From the NCBI GenBank assembly GCA_021805275.1, contig JAJZFQ010000097.1:1-64000 (forward strand): 64,000 nucleotides of DNA, read 5' to 3'. This document shows positions 46,313 through 55,546 of this stretch, one piece after another; the stretch's first letter is position 1; the number at the start of each line of letters is the position of its first letter. The position numbers were made by a program, and so were the translations under genes. Source of the stretch: Pseudomonadota bacterium. GTDB taxonomy: Bacteria; Pseudomonadota; Gammaproteobacteria; Steroidobacterales; Steroidobacteraceae. The notes beneath the pieces were generated by a model that was not told where the DNA came from, made no database searches, and saw only the letters and a list, made by a program, of their open reading frames with translations.

Positions 46313-47418
46313 CCGTCGGAATCATCGGCGGCGGCCAGCTCGGCCGCATGCTCGCACTGGCCGGCTACCCGCTCGGTCTGGACTTCGTGTTCCTCGATCC
46401 CTCGCGCGAGGCGCCGGCCGGCAAGGTCGCCCCCGTGCTGCATGGCGCGTTCACCGATCCGCAGGTGCTGAAATGGCTGTCGCGCGAGTGCGAGGTGCTG
46501 ACCTTCGACTGGGAGAACATCTCGGTCGAAGCGCTGCGCAAGCACGCGCGCGGTCCGCGGCGCGCACGCATCTGCCCGCCACCGGTGGCGCTCGCGACGG
46601 CCCAGGACCGTGTGGCGGAGAAGCGGCTGTTCGAGCGCCTCGGCATTCCGACGACGCGCTGGCGTGCGGTCGAATCAGGCGCGGCGCTCGAGCGGGCACT
46701 GCGCGAGGTCGGCCTGCCCGGGGTACTGAAAACCCGGCGCATGGGCTACGACGGCAAAGGCCAGGCGCGCATCGGCACCCACCAGGAGGCGCTGCGCGCC
46801 TGGCAGAGGCTCGGCGACGTGCCGCTGATCTACGAGGAATGGGTGCCGTTCGAGTGTGAAGTGTCCATCATCGGGGCGCGCAGCACGCGCGGGGAGACCG
46901 TCTTCTATCCGCTGAACGGCAACGTACACGCCGACGGTATCCTGCGGGCCACGCGTGCCCCCTACGGCCCAACCCGTTGGCAGCGCAGCGCCGTCGACTA
47001 CCTCACTCGCTGTCTCGAGCACTTCCATTACACCGGGGTGCTGACCATCGAGTTCTTCGTGCGCGAGGGGCGCCTGATCGCCAACGAGATGGCTCCGCGA
47101 GTGCACAACTCCGGCCACTGGACCATCGAGGGCAGCGCCACCAGCCAGTTCGAGAACCACCTGCGCGCGATCCTGGGCTTGCCGCTCGGCTCGACGCGCC
47201 CGACGGGCCACAGCGCCATGGTAAATCTGATCGGCGAGATCCCCGCGCGGCAGTGGCTGCTGGAGTTCGAGGGGCTGCACCTGCACGATTACGGCAAACA
47301 GCCCCGACCGGGACGCAAGCTCGGGCACTGCACGCTGGTCGAGGCGACCGCCACTGGGCGCGACCGTCTGACGCGGCGGCTGCTCGGGCGGCTGGCCCCG
47401 GGGGTACGGCTGCCGTAG
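46309..47418 (+). CDS. purK: N5-carboxyaminoimidazole ribonucleotide synthase
   Basis: ATP-grasp enzyme making N5-CAIR from AIR, bicarbonate and ATP. GTG 46309 overlaps purE and gives 369 residues. Motifs: [14 protein letters not shown] at the N-terminus, the ATP-grasp segments [13 protein letters not shown] and [32 protein letters not shown], and [16 protein letters not shown] at the end. With purC it supplies three purine steps in the window. Confidence 0.97.
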   Translation: MTVGIIGGGQLGRMLALAGYPLGLDFVFLDPSREAPAGKVAPVLHGAFTDPQVLKWLSRECEVLTFDWENISVEALRKHARGPRRARICPPPVALATAQDRVAEKRLFERLGIPTTRWRAVESGAALERALREVGLPGVLKTRRMGYDGKGQARIGTHQEALRAWQRLGDVPLIYEEWVPFECEVSIIGARSTRGETVFYPLNGNVHADGILRATRAPYGPTRWQRSAVDYLTRCLEHFHYTGVLTIEFFVREGRLIANEMAPRVHNSGHWTIEGSATSQFENHLRAILGLPLGSTRPTGHSAMVNLIGEIPARQWLLEFEGLHLHDYGKQPRPGRKLGHCTLVEATATGRDRLTRRLLGRLAPGVRLP

Positions 47419-47432
47419 CATACCTGCCAGCC

Positions 47433-48731
47433 ATGTACATCGAGCCGTTTCATCTGAAGGAACTGCCGTTCAGGCTCAGCCCCGACCCTCAGTTCCTGTT
47501 TCTCTCCAAGCAGCACTCCCGCGCCAAGGCGTACATGGAGTCGACGATCTGGTTCGCCGACGGCTTCGTGGTGATCACCGGGGAGATCGGCGCGGGCAAG
47601 ACCACGCTCATCGAGTCGTTCCTGCGGGAGATCCCCCAGGACGTTGTGGTCGCACAGATCAACCAGACGCAGGTCTCGGCAGTCGATTTCCTGCAGTCGC
47701 TGCTCGCGCAGTTCGGTTTCTCGCCGTTCAAGATGAAGAAAAGCGAGCTGCTGGTCACGCTGAACAACTTCCTCATCGAGCAGTACGCCGCCGGCCGGCG
47801 CGTGCTGCTGATCGTCGATGAGGCCCAGAATCTCTCCCAGCGCGTGCTCGAGGAGATTCGTCTGCTCTCAGGCGTGGAGACGACCAAGGAGAAGGTGCTG
47901 CGCATCATCCTCGCTGGCCAGCCCGAACTCAACGCCAAGCTCGATGCCCCGGAGCTGGTGCAGCTGAACCAGCGCGTACGGCTGCGCTTTCACCTCGCCG
48001 CGCTCTCGCCGCAGGAAACCGCCGAGTACATCCGCCATCGGCTCGAGGTCGCCGGGGCCGCGGAGCGGGAGATCTTCGCGCCGGACACGTTTGCCGAAAT
48101 CCACCGTTATACCGGTGGGGTTCCCCGTCTGATCAACACCCTGTGCGACACGGCCATGATGGCCGCCTACACCGATGACCGCGACCATGTGCTCCTCGCC
48201 GACATCGCCGGGGCGATCGCCGAGCTGCAGTGGGTGGAATACGCCGCTCGCCCGCAGGGGCTCGGCTCAACGATGGCGGCGCGCGCGCGCGCCAGAGGCG
48301 ACTCGGTCGTGCCACCGCTCGCGCGGCTGCAGGTGCTCGATGGCGCCCACACGCAGCAGGAAGTCGCGCTGCGGCCCGGGCGGGTCATCGTCGGGCGCAC
48401 TCCGGACAACGATCTTCAGATCGACAGCCGCTTCATCAGCCGGCATCACTGCCAGATCACCACCACCAATCACGCCAGCATCATCGAGGATCTCAACAGC
48501 ACCAACGGGCTGTACGTGAGGTCGCTGCGCGTGCACCGCCACTACCTGCGTGACGGCGACGTGGTGTTGATCGGCAAGCACGAGCTGCTCTACATCGACG
48601 GGCGCCTGCCGCACACGCGCGCCAACCCGAACGACACCCTGCCGGGGATTCCGACGCTCGGCCACGAGGATGACACGCTCGCCGGCGAGGAACTGCCGGT
48701 CGAGATCCCGACCGTCTCGCCGCGCTCCTAG
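47433..48731 (+). CDS. ExeA/GspA-like AAA ATPase with C-terminal FHA domain
   Basis: A 432-residue protein. It begins MYIEPFHLKELPFRLSPDP, the N-terminal motif of ExeA-like ATPases. Walker A is GEIGAGKT (50-57), Walker B is LLIVDE (125-130), and LAGQPEL (160-166) with LNQRVRLRFHLAALS forms the sensor region. A linker (about 270-297) leads to an FHA domain (about 298-388) with GRTPDNDLQIDSRFISRHHCQI and EDLNSTNGLYV, which bind phosphothreonine peptides. ExeA proteins work with secretin assembly or peptidoglycan remodelling; the FHA domain suggests Ser/Thr kinase input (inference). It sits 14 bases after purK. Confidence 0.85.
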   Translation: MYIEPFHLKELPFRLSPDPQFLFLSKQHSRAKAYMESTIWFADGFVVITGEIGAGKTTLIESFLREIPQDVVVAQINQTQVSAVDFLQSLLAQFGFSPFKMKKSELLVTLNNFLIEQYAAGRRVLLIVDEAQNLSQRVLEEIRLLSGVETTKEKVLRIILAGQPELNAKLDAPELVQLNQRVRLRFHLAALSPQETAEYIRHRLEVAGAAEREIFAPDTFAEIHRYTGGVPRLINTLCDTAMMAAYTDDRDHVLLADIAGAIAELQWVEYAARPQGLGSTMAARARARGDSVVPPLARLQVLDGAHTQQEVALRPGRVIVGRTPDNDLQIDSRFISRHHCQITTTNHASIIEDLNSTNGLYVRSLRVHRHYLRDGDVVLIGKHELLYIDGRLPHTRANPNDTLPGIPTLGHEDDTLAGEELPVEIPTVSPRS

Positions 48732-49003
48732 TCGAAGTCCCGGTCCGGCGGCGGGCGTGGGGCATCCCCGGGCTGGCGCCCGCGGGCAGTACCGCCCGTC
48801 CCATAGCGCTCCCCGAGCGCCCGGAATTCCCGCCGGCGCAGCAGCAGCACCGCGCCGGCGAGCACGCCGGCGAGGCCGGCCAAGCCGGCGATCAGGCTGC
48901 GCGCGCTTGCGTTCGAGGCGAGATAGCTGTACGCGAGCGCGGCCAGGCCGAGCGTGATGTACAGCCAGGGCAGTCCCTCATAAAGCCTTCGCGGAACGTG
49001 CAT
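48728..49003 (-). CDS. Small two-helix membrane protein
   Basis: A 91-residue protein I do not recognise by name. It has two TM helices (PWLYITLGLAALAYSYLA about 12-29 and LIAGLAGLAGVLAGAVLLL about 37-55), then a basic RRREFRALGERYG stretch and a Gly/Arg/Pro-rich tail. ATG 49003 is preceded by GAGG; GTG 49009 is the alternative. It begins 7 bases after plsB ends and may be its cotranscribed partner. Its stop region overlaps the end of the convergent ATPase-FHA gene. Confidence 0.7.
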   Translation of the reverse strand: MHVPRRLYEGLPWLYITLGLAALAYSYLASNASARSLIAGLAGLAGVLAGAVLLLRRREFRALGERYGTGGTARGRQPGDAPRPPPDRDFD

Positions 49004-49010
49004 AGACACC

Positions 49011-51437
49011 TCAGACGTGGGTGACCTGCAGGATGCTGTGGCGGATCTGCTCGCTCAGGACGAACTGCGCATCGGCCGCCACCCGCATCAGCACGCCGTC
49101 GAACTCGAGCAGTCCGCTGCGGTTGACGTTGACGACGCCGCGCTCGCGCAGCAGGTCGATGAAGCTTGCGAACAGCGAGCGGTCGAAGAACTCCGGTGAA
49201 TTCAGCCCGTAGAGCAGCGCGATCCGCTGGGCAGCGAACTGGCAGCGCTCCTCGAGCGTCGGCTGACTGATGGCGCCGGAGCCCGCCTCGACCAGCAGCG
49301 CGATCGCGAGGTAATAGCGCTCGATGGTCTGCAGCGTGGCCTGCGCCAGGATCGACAGCTGCATCGCCTGCGCGCTCGCCGGCGGCGGGCGGCGCCACAC
49401 GGCGCGTTCGGCATCGCGCTCCAGCAGCCCATGCCGGGCGAACTCCTCGAGCGCGCGCTCGACCACCGCCGGCAGCTCCGTCTCGCTCCAGCGCAGGAAC
49501 AGCTCGGCGTCGATGTATGGATAGATGCGCCCGACCAGGCGCACGATGTCCTCGTGCGGCACCGCGGCGTTGCTCAGGAACACGCATGCCAGCAGCGAGG
49601 GCATCGCGAACAGGTGCAGCACGTTGTTGCGGAAGTACGCGGCGAGCACCGCGCTCTCGTCGCTCATGCGCAGCACGTCGCCGAACGGATGGCTCTGCCG
49701 CTGCAACATCTTCATCGCCTCCCCGTAGACAACGACCTGCGCACCCGTCATGTTCGTCACGGTCATCCGGGCGCTGTACGGAAACCCCGCAAGCAGCGAG
49801 CGGTACACATCGATCTGCCGGACCAGATCGGTCTGCGGCAGCGCCTGGCGGGGCATGGCGAGCAGTGCCATCGCCAGCAGGTTCACCGGTGTGACCGCGG
49901 CGGCGGAGTTTATGTTGCGCATGATGCGCCCGGCGAGCTCGTCCACCGCGGCGCCAATCCAGGCCGCGCGCGTGTCCTCGTCGAAGGCGCGCTCACGCCA
50001 CGGCCCGTGCCGATCGAGAATCTCCTCGAGCGCGATCGGCTCACCGAGGTTGACGTGCACGCGCCCGAAGCGTTCGCGCAGCCGGCCGAGCGAGCGGACC
50101 AGCCCGAGCACGCTTTCCTTCTCCTTCGGCTTACCGGAGAGTTCCCCGACGTAGGCCGCCCCCTCCATGATGCGCTCGTAGCCGAAGTACACCGGCACGA
50201 ACACCACCGGCCGCAGTGGATCGCGCAGAAAACTGCGCACCGTCATCGAGAGCATCCCGGTCTTCGGCTGCAGCAGCCGCCCGGTGCGGCTGCGCCCACC
50301 CTCGACGAAGTACTCGATCGAGTGGCCGCGGGCCATGATGGTGGCCAGGTACTTCATGAACACCACGGTGTACAGCGCATTGCCGCCGAAACGCCGCCGG
50401 ATGAAGAACGCCCCGCCCATCCGCAGGAAGCGCCCCACGATCGGCAGGTTCAGGTTGATGCCGGCGGCAATGTGCGGCGTCGCGTAACCATTGACGTAGA
50501 TGACGTAGGAGAGCAGCAGGTAGTCCATGTGGCTGCGATGACACGGCACATAGACGATCTCGTTGCCCTGCGCGGCTTGCTCGAGCGTCTGCAGGTGACC
50601 GACCTCGACACCGTCGTACAGGCGGTTCCACAGCCAGGTCAGCACCCGCTCGAGAAAGCGCACGAAGGCGTGCGAGTAATTCGCGGCGATCTCGTTGGCG
50701 TAACCGGCGGCCTCGCGCAGCGCCGCCCGGCGCGTGATCCTCTTCTCGCGCATCAACTGCGCCACGGCGGCACGCACTGCGGCCGTGCGCAGCACGCGCG
50801 TGACCACCACGCGCCGGTGGGACAGGTCCGGTCCGATTCGCGCGGTGCGCCGCTGGACGTACAGCGCCCGCAGCGCGCGGGTGACCCGGCGGCTGCGCAC
50901 CGCAAGCCCGCCATCCTCCCCCATCAGGCTGCGCAGGGATATCGGCTCCTCGAACTCGAGCAGTGCATTGCGGCCGTTGAACAGCACCTGGAAGAATTTT
51001 CGCGCGCGGCTGGTGAACGCCCAGTTCTCCACCAGCAGCAGCCGGAACCAGGACTGCTCGCGCTGCGGTGCGCGGCCCCAGTAGACCGCCACCGGCACCA
51101 GGTCGACGTCCGCCTGCGGGTCGGCGTCGAGCGCGCGCAGCATCTGCTCGATGTTCGGCGGCGGGCGGCGATCGAGCCGCTCGTTCCAGAAGCCGCGCAG
51201 CCGGCCGAGGTAGAAATACGAGCGCAGCTCACCGCGCCGGCGCAGCAGTCGCTTGCGCGGCCGCGGCAGGCGCATCTGGTCGCAGACGTTCTGCAGCACG
51301 GCCCGATCGACCACGCTGTGCCGTTCGAGCACGTAGCACACCGGATGGGCGCGATCGCGCAGACGCGTCGCGGCGTCCTCGGGGAGGATCTTGCAGCGCA
51401 CCCACAGCGCCAGCACTCGGTGCAAAAGCCAGTTCAT
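49011..51437 (-). CDS. plsB: Glycerol-3-phosphate 1-O-acyltransferase PlsB
   Basis: First step of phospholipid synthesis: acylates the sn-1 position of glycerol-3-phosphate at the inner membrane. The 808-residue length is that of E. coli PlsB. The acyltransferase blocks are YVPCHRSHMDYLLLSYVIY (the HxxxxD motif), GAFFIRRRFGGNALY, FVEGGRSRTGRLLQPKTGML and VVFVPVYFGYERIMEG. The gene follows yqiA and is followed by the small membrane protein gene. Confidence 0.97.
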   Translation of the reverse strand: MNWLLHRVLALWVRCKILPEDAATRLRDRAHPVCYVLERHSVVDRAVLQNVCDQMRLPRPRKRLLRRRGELRSYFYLGRLRGFWNERLDRRPPPNIEQMLRALDADPQADVDLVPVAVYWGRAPQREQSWFRLLLVENWAFTSRARKFFQVLFNGRNALLEFEEPISLRSLMGEDGGLAVRSRRVTRALRALYVQRRTARIGPDLSHRRVVVTRVLRTAAVRAAVAQLMREKRITRRAALREAAGYANEIAANYSHAFVRFLERVLTWLWNRLYDGVEVGHLQTLEQAAQGNEIVYVPCHRSHMDYLLLSYVIYVNGYATPHIAAGINLNLPIVGRFLRMGGAFFIRRRFGGNALYTVVFMKYLATIMARGHSIEYFVEGGRSRTGRLLQPKTGMLSMTVRSFLRDPLRPVVFVPVYFGYERIMEGAAYVGELSGKPKEKESVLGLVRSLGRLRERFGRVHVNLGEPIALEEILDRHGPWRERAFDEDTRAAWIGAAVDELAGRIMRNINSAAAVTPVNLLAMALLAMPRQALPQTDLVRQIDVYRSLLAGFPYSARMTVTNMTGAQVVVYGEAMKMLQRQSHPFGDVLRMSDESAVLAAYFRNNVLHLFAMPSLLACVFLSNAAVPHEDIVRLVGRIYPYIDAELFLRWSETELPAVVERALEEFARHGLLERDAERAVWRRPPPASAQAMQLSILAQATLQTIERYYLAIALLVEAGSGAISQPTLEERCQFAAQRIALLYGLNSPEFFDRSLFASFIDLLRERGVVNVNRSGLLEFDGVLMRVAADAQFVLSEQIRHSILQVTHV

Positions 51438-51497
51438 GCAGTCATCCGGCCCGCTTGCCGCCGTGTCGCATCCCTCGGTACGGGCTCGCCGCGGGTC

Positions 51498-52076
51498 TTA
51501 TTCGAAGGCCAGCTGGGGCAAGTCGAGCGCAATAAGGAAATATTCGAACAGGGTCTGAATGACGCGGATCTGATTGTGCAGGTTGTGATCGCTCTCGAGC
51601 AGGTGTAACGCGGCGCGGCAGGTTTGCGCGAAGCGCACGCTGTGCTCGAAGGGCACGACCGCGTCGTGCCAGCCGTGCACGATCGCAGTGGGACAATCGA
51701 CGATACCGGCGCGCAGCGGCGGCAGTTCCGGGAAATACAGCGCCGGGGCCATCAGGAAGATCGCTTGTGCGTGCAGGACCGAGGCGCTGGCCACGGTCAC
51801 GTAGCCGCCGAGGCTCGAGCCGACCAGCACCAGATCGCCGGTCAATTCCTTGCAGTAATCGGCCAGCCGCGCGATGCGCTCGCGCGGGGCGTCGAGCCCG
51901 CGGTAATCGACTGAATGCGCCTGGTAGCCCTCGCTGCGTACGACCTCGGCGAGGGCGGTGATCTTGCGTCCCCACGGGCCGCTCGCCTGGCCGTGCGAGA
52001 ACACCACGTGACGCTGCAGCGCGACCGGTGCGGTCGCACCGGAGCCTTCTGCCGTGGCAAGCGACTGGTCACTCAT
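51498..52076 (-). CDS. YqiA-like alpha/beta-hydrolase esterase
   Basis: A 192-residue short alpha/beta hydrolase. It shows VVFSHGQASGPWGRKI (oxyanion region, 24-39), the nucleophile elbow VGSSLGGY with S88, D138 in HGWHDAVVP and H164 in ESDHNL, a full catalytic triad. YqiA acts on palmitoyl-CoA and p-nitrophenyl esters in E. coli. It lies 60 bases upstream of plsB on the same strand. Confidence 0.88.
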   Translation of the reverse strand: MSDQSLATAEGSGATAPVALQRHVVFSHGQASGPWGRKITALAEVVRSEGYQAHSVDYRGLDAPRERIARLADYCKELTGDLVLVGSSLGGYVTVASASVLHAQAIFLMAPALYFPELPPLRAGIVDCPTAIVHGWHDAVVPFEHSVRFAQTCRAALHLLESDHNLHNQIRVIQTLFEYFLIALDLPQLAFE

Positions 52077-52127
52077 CGGCCAATGATGCCGACAAACGCC
52101 CGATGAAGCCAGCGCGCGGCGCGGGGC

Positions 52128-53711
52128 TCAGTGGCGAAGCGTCGCCTCGGCGGGCGCTTTGGCCGCCGGGCGCGTGGCGAGCCGATTGACCGACACCGGG
52201 CGGGCGCGGCTCGCGGCGGGCCGGTGAGTGACCAGCCAGGTGTCAAACTCACCGGCGCGACGCGGCGCGATGCCGAACAGCAGGCTGACGCTGCCCTCGG
52301 CGATGGACTGCGGATGATTGATGCGCTCGTCGCAGAACACGAAAAAGCGCTCCTCGGCAGACTCACCGACAAACGCCCCCCCGTCGGCAAGCCGGGCGAG
52401 GTAGGCGTCCACCATCGAGCGGCCCCGCGCCCAGGTGGCCGGGCTGTTCTGCTCGAACAGCATCCAGCGGGTACCGCGCTCGACGCTCGCGACGATGCGC
52501 AGCGCCAGGCGCCGGGCGGTGAGAAACTTCCAGTCCGGCGAGCCGCTGCCGCCCGCGGCGAGCGTGCGCGCGTTGAGCGGCGCAGTGCCCGAGCGGGTGG
52601 CGAGCAGCGTATTGATGCCGGCCAGGGAAAGCCGCGCCCGCTGTGCCGGAGACACCTCGGCGGCCGGCGTGAGACCGGTGCGCAGCACCAGTTCTTCGTC
52701 GGCCGCGCCGGCCGGCCGGCTCTCCTCGGCCCGGGACAGCAGCCCGGCGGCCGCCCCGCCGCAGGCGAACGTCTCGAGCCGGCCGCGCAGGCGATCGAGC
52801 GTGCGCAAGCGCGGGTAGTACATGACGGCGTGATCGCTCCTGAAGGGCCACTTGCGCATCGCTTCGATGACCTGCTGCGGACTGTCCCAGGAGCCCGGAG
52901 GGTCGACGAGCAGCAGCGCATGGCGGTCCCGGCACAGGCGTGCCCCCACCAGCAGCGTGCCCAGGCCGACGTCCTGCTCGCGCGAGAGCGGCGGAATGCA
53001 CAGGAAATCGAAGGGCTCGGCGCCGAGGGCGAACAGGCCCGTCGCGTCGGTGGCCGAGCCGATCACATCGTAATCGGTGATCGGTCCGCCGTCGTCCCCG
53101 TCGGGATTGGAGCCGACGTACCCGACGCCGAAGCCGCCCGCCGCGGATCCGGAGCGATCCGGCCGCTGCGCCGGCAGAGGCGGCACGACGTGCGCCAACT
53201 GCGAGCGCGAGAGCACCTCGGTGACGAACCGGTCGGCCTCGGGCGCGAGGGACATCCGGCGAAAGATCTCCTGGTCCTCGACGCGCTCCGAGCCCGCCGC
53301 GCGCACCCGCTGCAGCACCAGGTTGAACGTCCCGTCGGACTCGGCGATGCCGTCGTAATCGACCGAGGCGCGCAGGTATTCCCGCGAACCGGGGTGCACG
53401 CCCGCGAGCCGCAGGGCGGCCGGACCGGCCGGCAGCGAAACCGTCGGGGCCCGCGCACCGTTGGCAACCCGCACCACGAGCGCCCGGGATCCGCCGCAGG
53501 CGAAGAACTGCTCCAGCGCATACGACAACGTCGAGGGCTGCCACAGCCCGCCGAAAATCCGCTCGAACTCCGCGAAGCTCGCCACCGGCACCGGGCGGTG
53601 CAGCGGGCCCTTCAGCGCACGGCCGACGAATGCCGTGACCGGCTGGCGACACAGGCCCGCCGAATCGACGTCATCATCCTGCAGAGAAAGGCCTGGACCG
53701 CCGCCAACCAC
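52128..53711 (-). CDS. Orphan contractile-tail sheath protein
   Basis: A 527-residue protein with GTG start at 53711. The N-terminal part (about 22-85: VTAFVGRALKGPLHRPVPVASFAEFERIFGG, then LSYALEQFFACGGSRALVVRV) and the C-terminal part (about 375-500: ARTLAAGGSGSPDWKFLTARRLALRIVASVERGTRWMLFEQNSP, then AYLARLADGGAFVG and FFVFCDE) are those of phage/eCIS tail sheath proteins. It has no tube, baseplate, spike or ATPase neighbours; the flanking genes are yqiA and an L,D-transpeptidase. It may be a domesticated sheath or an island whose partners lie elsewhere. Confidence 0.85.
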   Translation of the reverse strand: MVGGGPGLSLQDDDVDSAGLCRQPVTAFVGRALKGPLHRPVPVASFAEFERIFGGLWQPSTLSYALEQFFACGGSRALVVRVANGARAPTVSLPAGPAALRLAGVHPGSREYLRASVDYDGIAESDGTFNLVLQRVRAAGSERVEDQEIFRRMSLAPEADRFVTEVLSRSQLAHVVPPLPAQRPDRSGSAAGGFGVGYVGSNPDGDDGGPITDYDVIGSATDATGLFALGAEPFDFLCIPPLSREQDVGLGTLLVGARLCRDRHALLLVDPPGSWDSPQQVIEAMRKWPFRSDHAVMYYPRLRTLDRLRGRLETFACGGAAAGLLSRAEESRPAGAADEELVLRTGLTPAAEVSPAQRARLSLAGINTLLATRSGTAPLNARTLAAGGSGSPDWKFLTARRLALRIVASVERGTRWMLFEQNSPATWARGRSMVDAYLARLADGGAFVGESAEERFFVFCDERINHPQSIAEGSVSLLFGIAPRRAGEFDTWLVTHRPAASRARPVSVNRLATRPAAKAPAEATLRH

Positions 53712-53786
53712 CCGTACGTCCCCACGGCGTTGTTTTTTGTTGAATTCGCTTCCGACTGTACCACAGAAGCCGGCCGGACCGCCCCG

Positions 53787-55106
53787 TCAGTGCGCAGCCG
53801 GATGCGCGCGCACCGTGCTCGAGCCGGTGTCGGCGCCGGAGCCGCTGGAGCGTGCCGTGGCGGTATCACGCGCGGCGCCCGCCTTGTGCTTGCGCCTCGT
53901 GCCGTGCTGGGTCTTGCTGTCCGCAACGCCCCGGTGCTTCAGCCTCGCATCGTAGCGGGCCATGATCTTGCGGAACTGGGCCGTGGTGAGCGGCAGGTGG
54001 GTCTTGCCGTTCCAGGCCGAGCCCTGCGGCAGACGATTCTGCACCAGCGTGGCCTCGAGCCCCTCGCCGAGCAGTCCCTGTCCCGACACCGGCAGCGGCA
54101 CGACCTTCGGATCGGCCACCAGCGAGCGGACACGCCGCCAGTCGATGCGCTGCTGCGCGCGCGCCAGATCGTGAATCAGACCGCGCGTGAGCATCCGATC
54201 GAGCAGTGTCGCGTTGCTCTTCCACGGCCGCTTGTCATCCTGCAGCGGTCCATAGGCCTGCATGTACAGCCGCCCGTGACTCCAGCCGAAGAGGAACGGC
54301 TGATTGACAATGCGCACCGGCGTGCCGTTCGGCACCTCCTTGAACAGTTGCTTGATGTCCTCCGGATAGAGGTGGACGCACCCGTGGCTGACGCGTCGGC
54401 CGACGCCGGCCGGCTTGTCGGTGCCGTGGATCAGAACGTTCGCATAGTAGCCATCCGGGGAAAGCGGCATCGCCCAATTGCCGAGCGGATTGGTGGGGCC
54501 GGCGGGGACCACCCGCGGCAGCGGCACCCCCTCGCGGGCGTGCTCCGCCAGGATCGAGCGCGGCACGATCCAGGCCGGATGCGCGATGTGCCCGGCGACG
54601 CGCGTCAAGCCGGTGTACGTGGGCCAGCCGACCCGGCCGATTCCGACCGGGTGGGTGATGACGACCTGCGGTTGCCCCGGCCTGTGCGGCGGGAAATAGA
54701 ACAGCCGCATCGCGGCCACATTGACCACGATGCCGACGTGCGGCGCGTCCGGAAGAATGAACTGCGTCGGTACGATCACCCGGGTGCCCACCGGCGCCAG
54801 CCACGGGTCGACCTTCGGATTGGCATTCTGGATCGCGTCGTTGCCGACGTCGAACAGGCGCGCGATGTCGGAGAGCACCTGGTGCGGCTTGATCCGCACG
54901 ACCTGCACTTTACCGACGACGTCCTGCCCCGGCTTGAGCACGAAGCGTTCGGTCTGCACCGGCGCCGGCAGCGTAGGCGCCCCAGCGGGCGCCGGAGCGA
55001 CGGCCGGCTGCGGCGCAGCGGCGCGCGCATGCGCGTGCAGCGCGGAGCAGCCGCCGGCCAGCAGCAGCCCGACGGCGAACGAGACACTGGAGTAAGCGCG
55101 ATTCAT
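53787..55106 (-). CDS. L,D-transpeptidase (YkuD domain) with LysM-like region and long C-terminal extension
   Basis: A 439-residue envelope protein. The signal peptide ends in LLAGGC (C20), which may be a lipobox, though imperfect. A LysM-like segment (about 66-113: VRIKPHQVLSDIARLFDVGNDAIQNANP) is followed by a YkuD catalytic domain (about 122-255) ending in HGTDKPAGVG and SHGCVHLYPEDI with nucleophile C243. The enzyme makes 3-3 peptidoglycan cross-links or anchors lipoproteins. The C-terminal 180 residues are unusually long and end in a basic Arg/Lys/His/Ala tail. The sheath gene follows after 75 bases. Confidence 0.9.
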   Translation of the reverse strand: MNRAYSSVSFAVGLLLAGGCSALHAHARAAAPQPAVAPAPAGAPTLPAPVQTERFVLKPGQDVVGKVQVVRIKPHQVLSDIARLFDVGNDAIQNANPKVDPWLAPVGTRVIVPTQFILPDAPHVGIVVNVAAMRLFYFPPHRPGQPQVVITHPVGIGRVGWPTYTGLTRVAGHIAHPAWIVPRSILAEHAREGVPLPRVVPAGPTNPLGNWAMPLSPDGYYANVLIHGTDKPAGVGRRVSHGCVHLYPEDIKQLFKEVPNGTPVRIVNQPFLFGWSHGRLYMQAYGPLQDDKRPWKSNATLLDRMLTRGLIHDLARAQQRIDWRRVRSLVADPKVVPLPVSGQGLLGEGLEATLVQNRLPQGSAWNGKTHLPLTTAQFRKIMARYDARLKHRGVADSKTQHGTRRKHKAGAARDTATARSSGSGADTGSSTVRAHPAAH

Positions 55107-55154
55107 GTCGGCGGATTATGACAGGTGTAAGAGCCGATAGGTTTCCGCAGGCCA

Positions 55155-55186
55155 GAAAAAAGCCCCGATCCGCGCAGGATCGGGGC
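55155..55186 (-). terminator. Intrinsic terminator of the small gene at 55231-55437
   Basis: A perfect 10-bp stem, GCCCCGATCC with GGATCGGGGC (55162-55171 and 55177-55186), followed on the minus strand by six T residues (55161-55156). Confidence 0.9.
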
Positions 55187-55230
55187 GATAAGGCGGACTC
55201 GCGTGAAGGGGGTCGTCCGCCCAGGGGGAC

Positions 55231-55437
55231 TCAGTGAAGGCGTGCCCAGTGAAGGATCCGAATGTCCTCTGAATCCAGGTTGAAGTTGACGGCGAGCAGC
55301 GCGCGCAACTCACGAATCTCGCGCCGGTCGCGCAGCGGCTCGCGAAGTTCGACCACCCCGCTCCACTCATGGGTCGAGGGGCTTTCGGCCACGGCGCCCC
55401 CACCGGTGAGGAAGTGCGTGTAATACTTCGTAGCCAC
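55231..55437 (-). CDS. Small hypothetical protein with its own terminator
   Basis: A 68-residue protein, GTG start at 55437, not recognised. It begins MATKYYTHFLTGGGAVAES and contains an acidic/basic helical segment (ELREPLRDRREIRELRALLAVNF) and a C-terminal DSEDIRILHWARLH. A strong intrinsic terminator 45 bases downstream on the same strand supports it as a transcribed gene. It is divergent from greB across about 110 bases. Confidence 0.6.
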   Translation of the reverse strand: MATKYYTHFLTGGGAVAESPSTHEWSGVVELREPLRDRREIRELRALLAVNFNLDSEDIRILHWARLH

Positions 55438-55546
55438 ATTGAAAGGTTAGCCCCACCCGCCTGTACCGACCGTGAAGCGGTCCGCAGAATGTCGCTCTTC
55501 TGCGACCCGGTGCTGGCGTCGCTTGAGCGCACCCCGATCAGCACCC

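Noticed and set aside
52131..55121. 996-codon plus-strand frame across the sheath and L,D-transpeptidase genes
   Set aside because: Low-complexity Arg/Ala/Gly composition, no motif, and it spans two real genes on the other strand.
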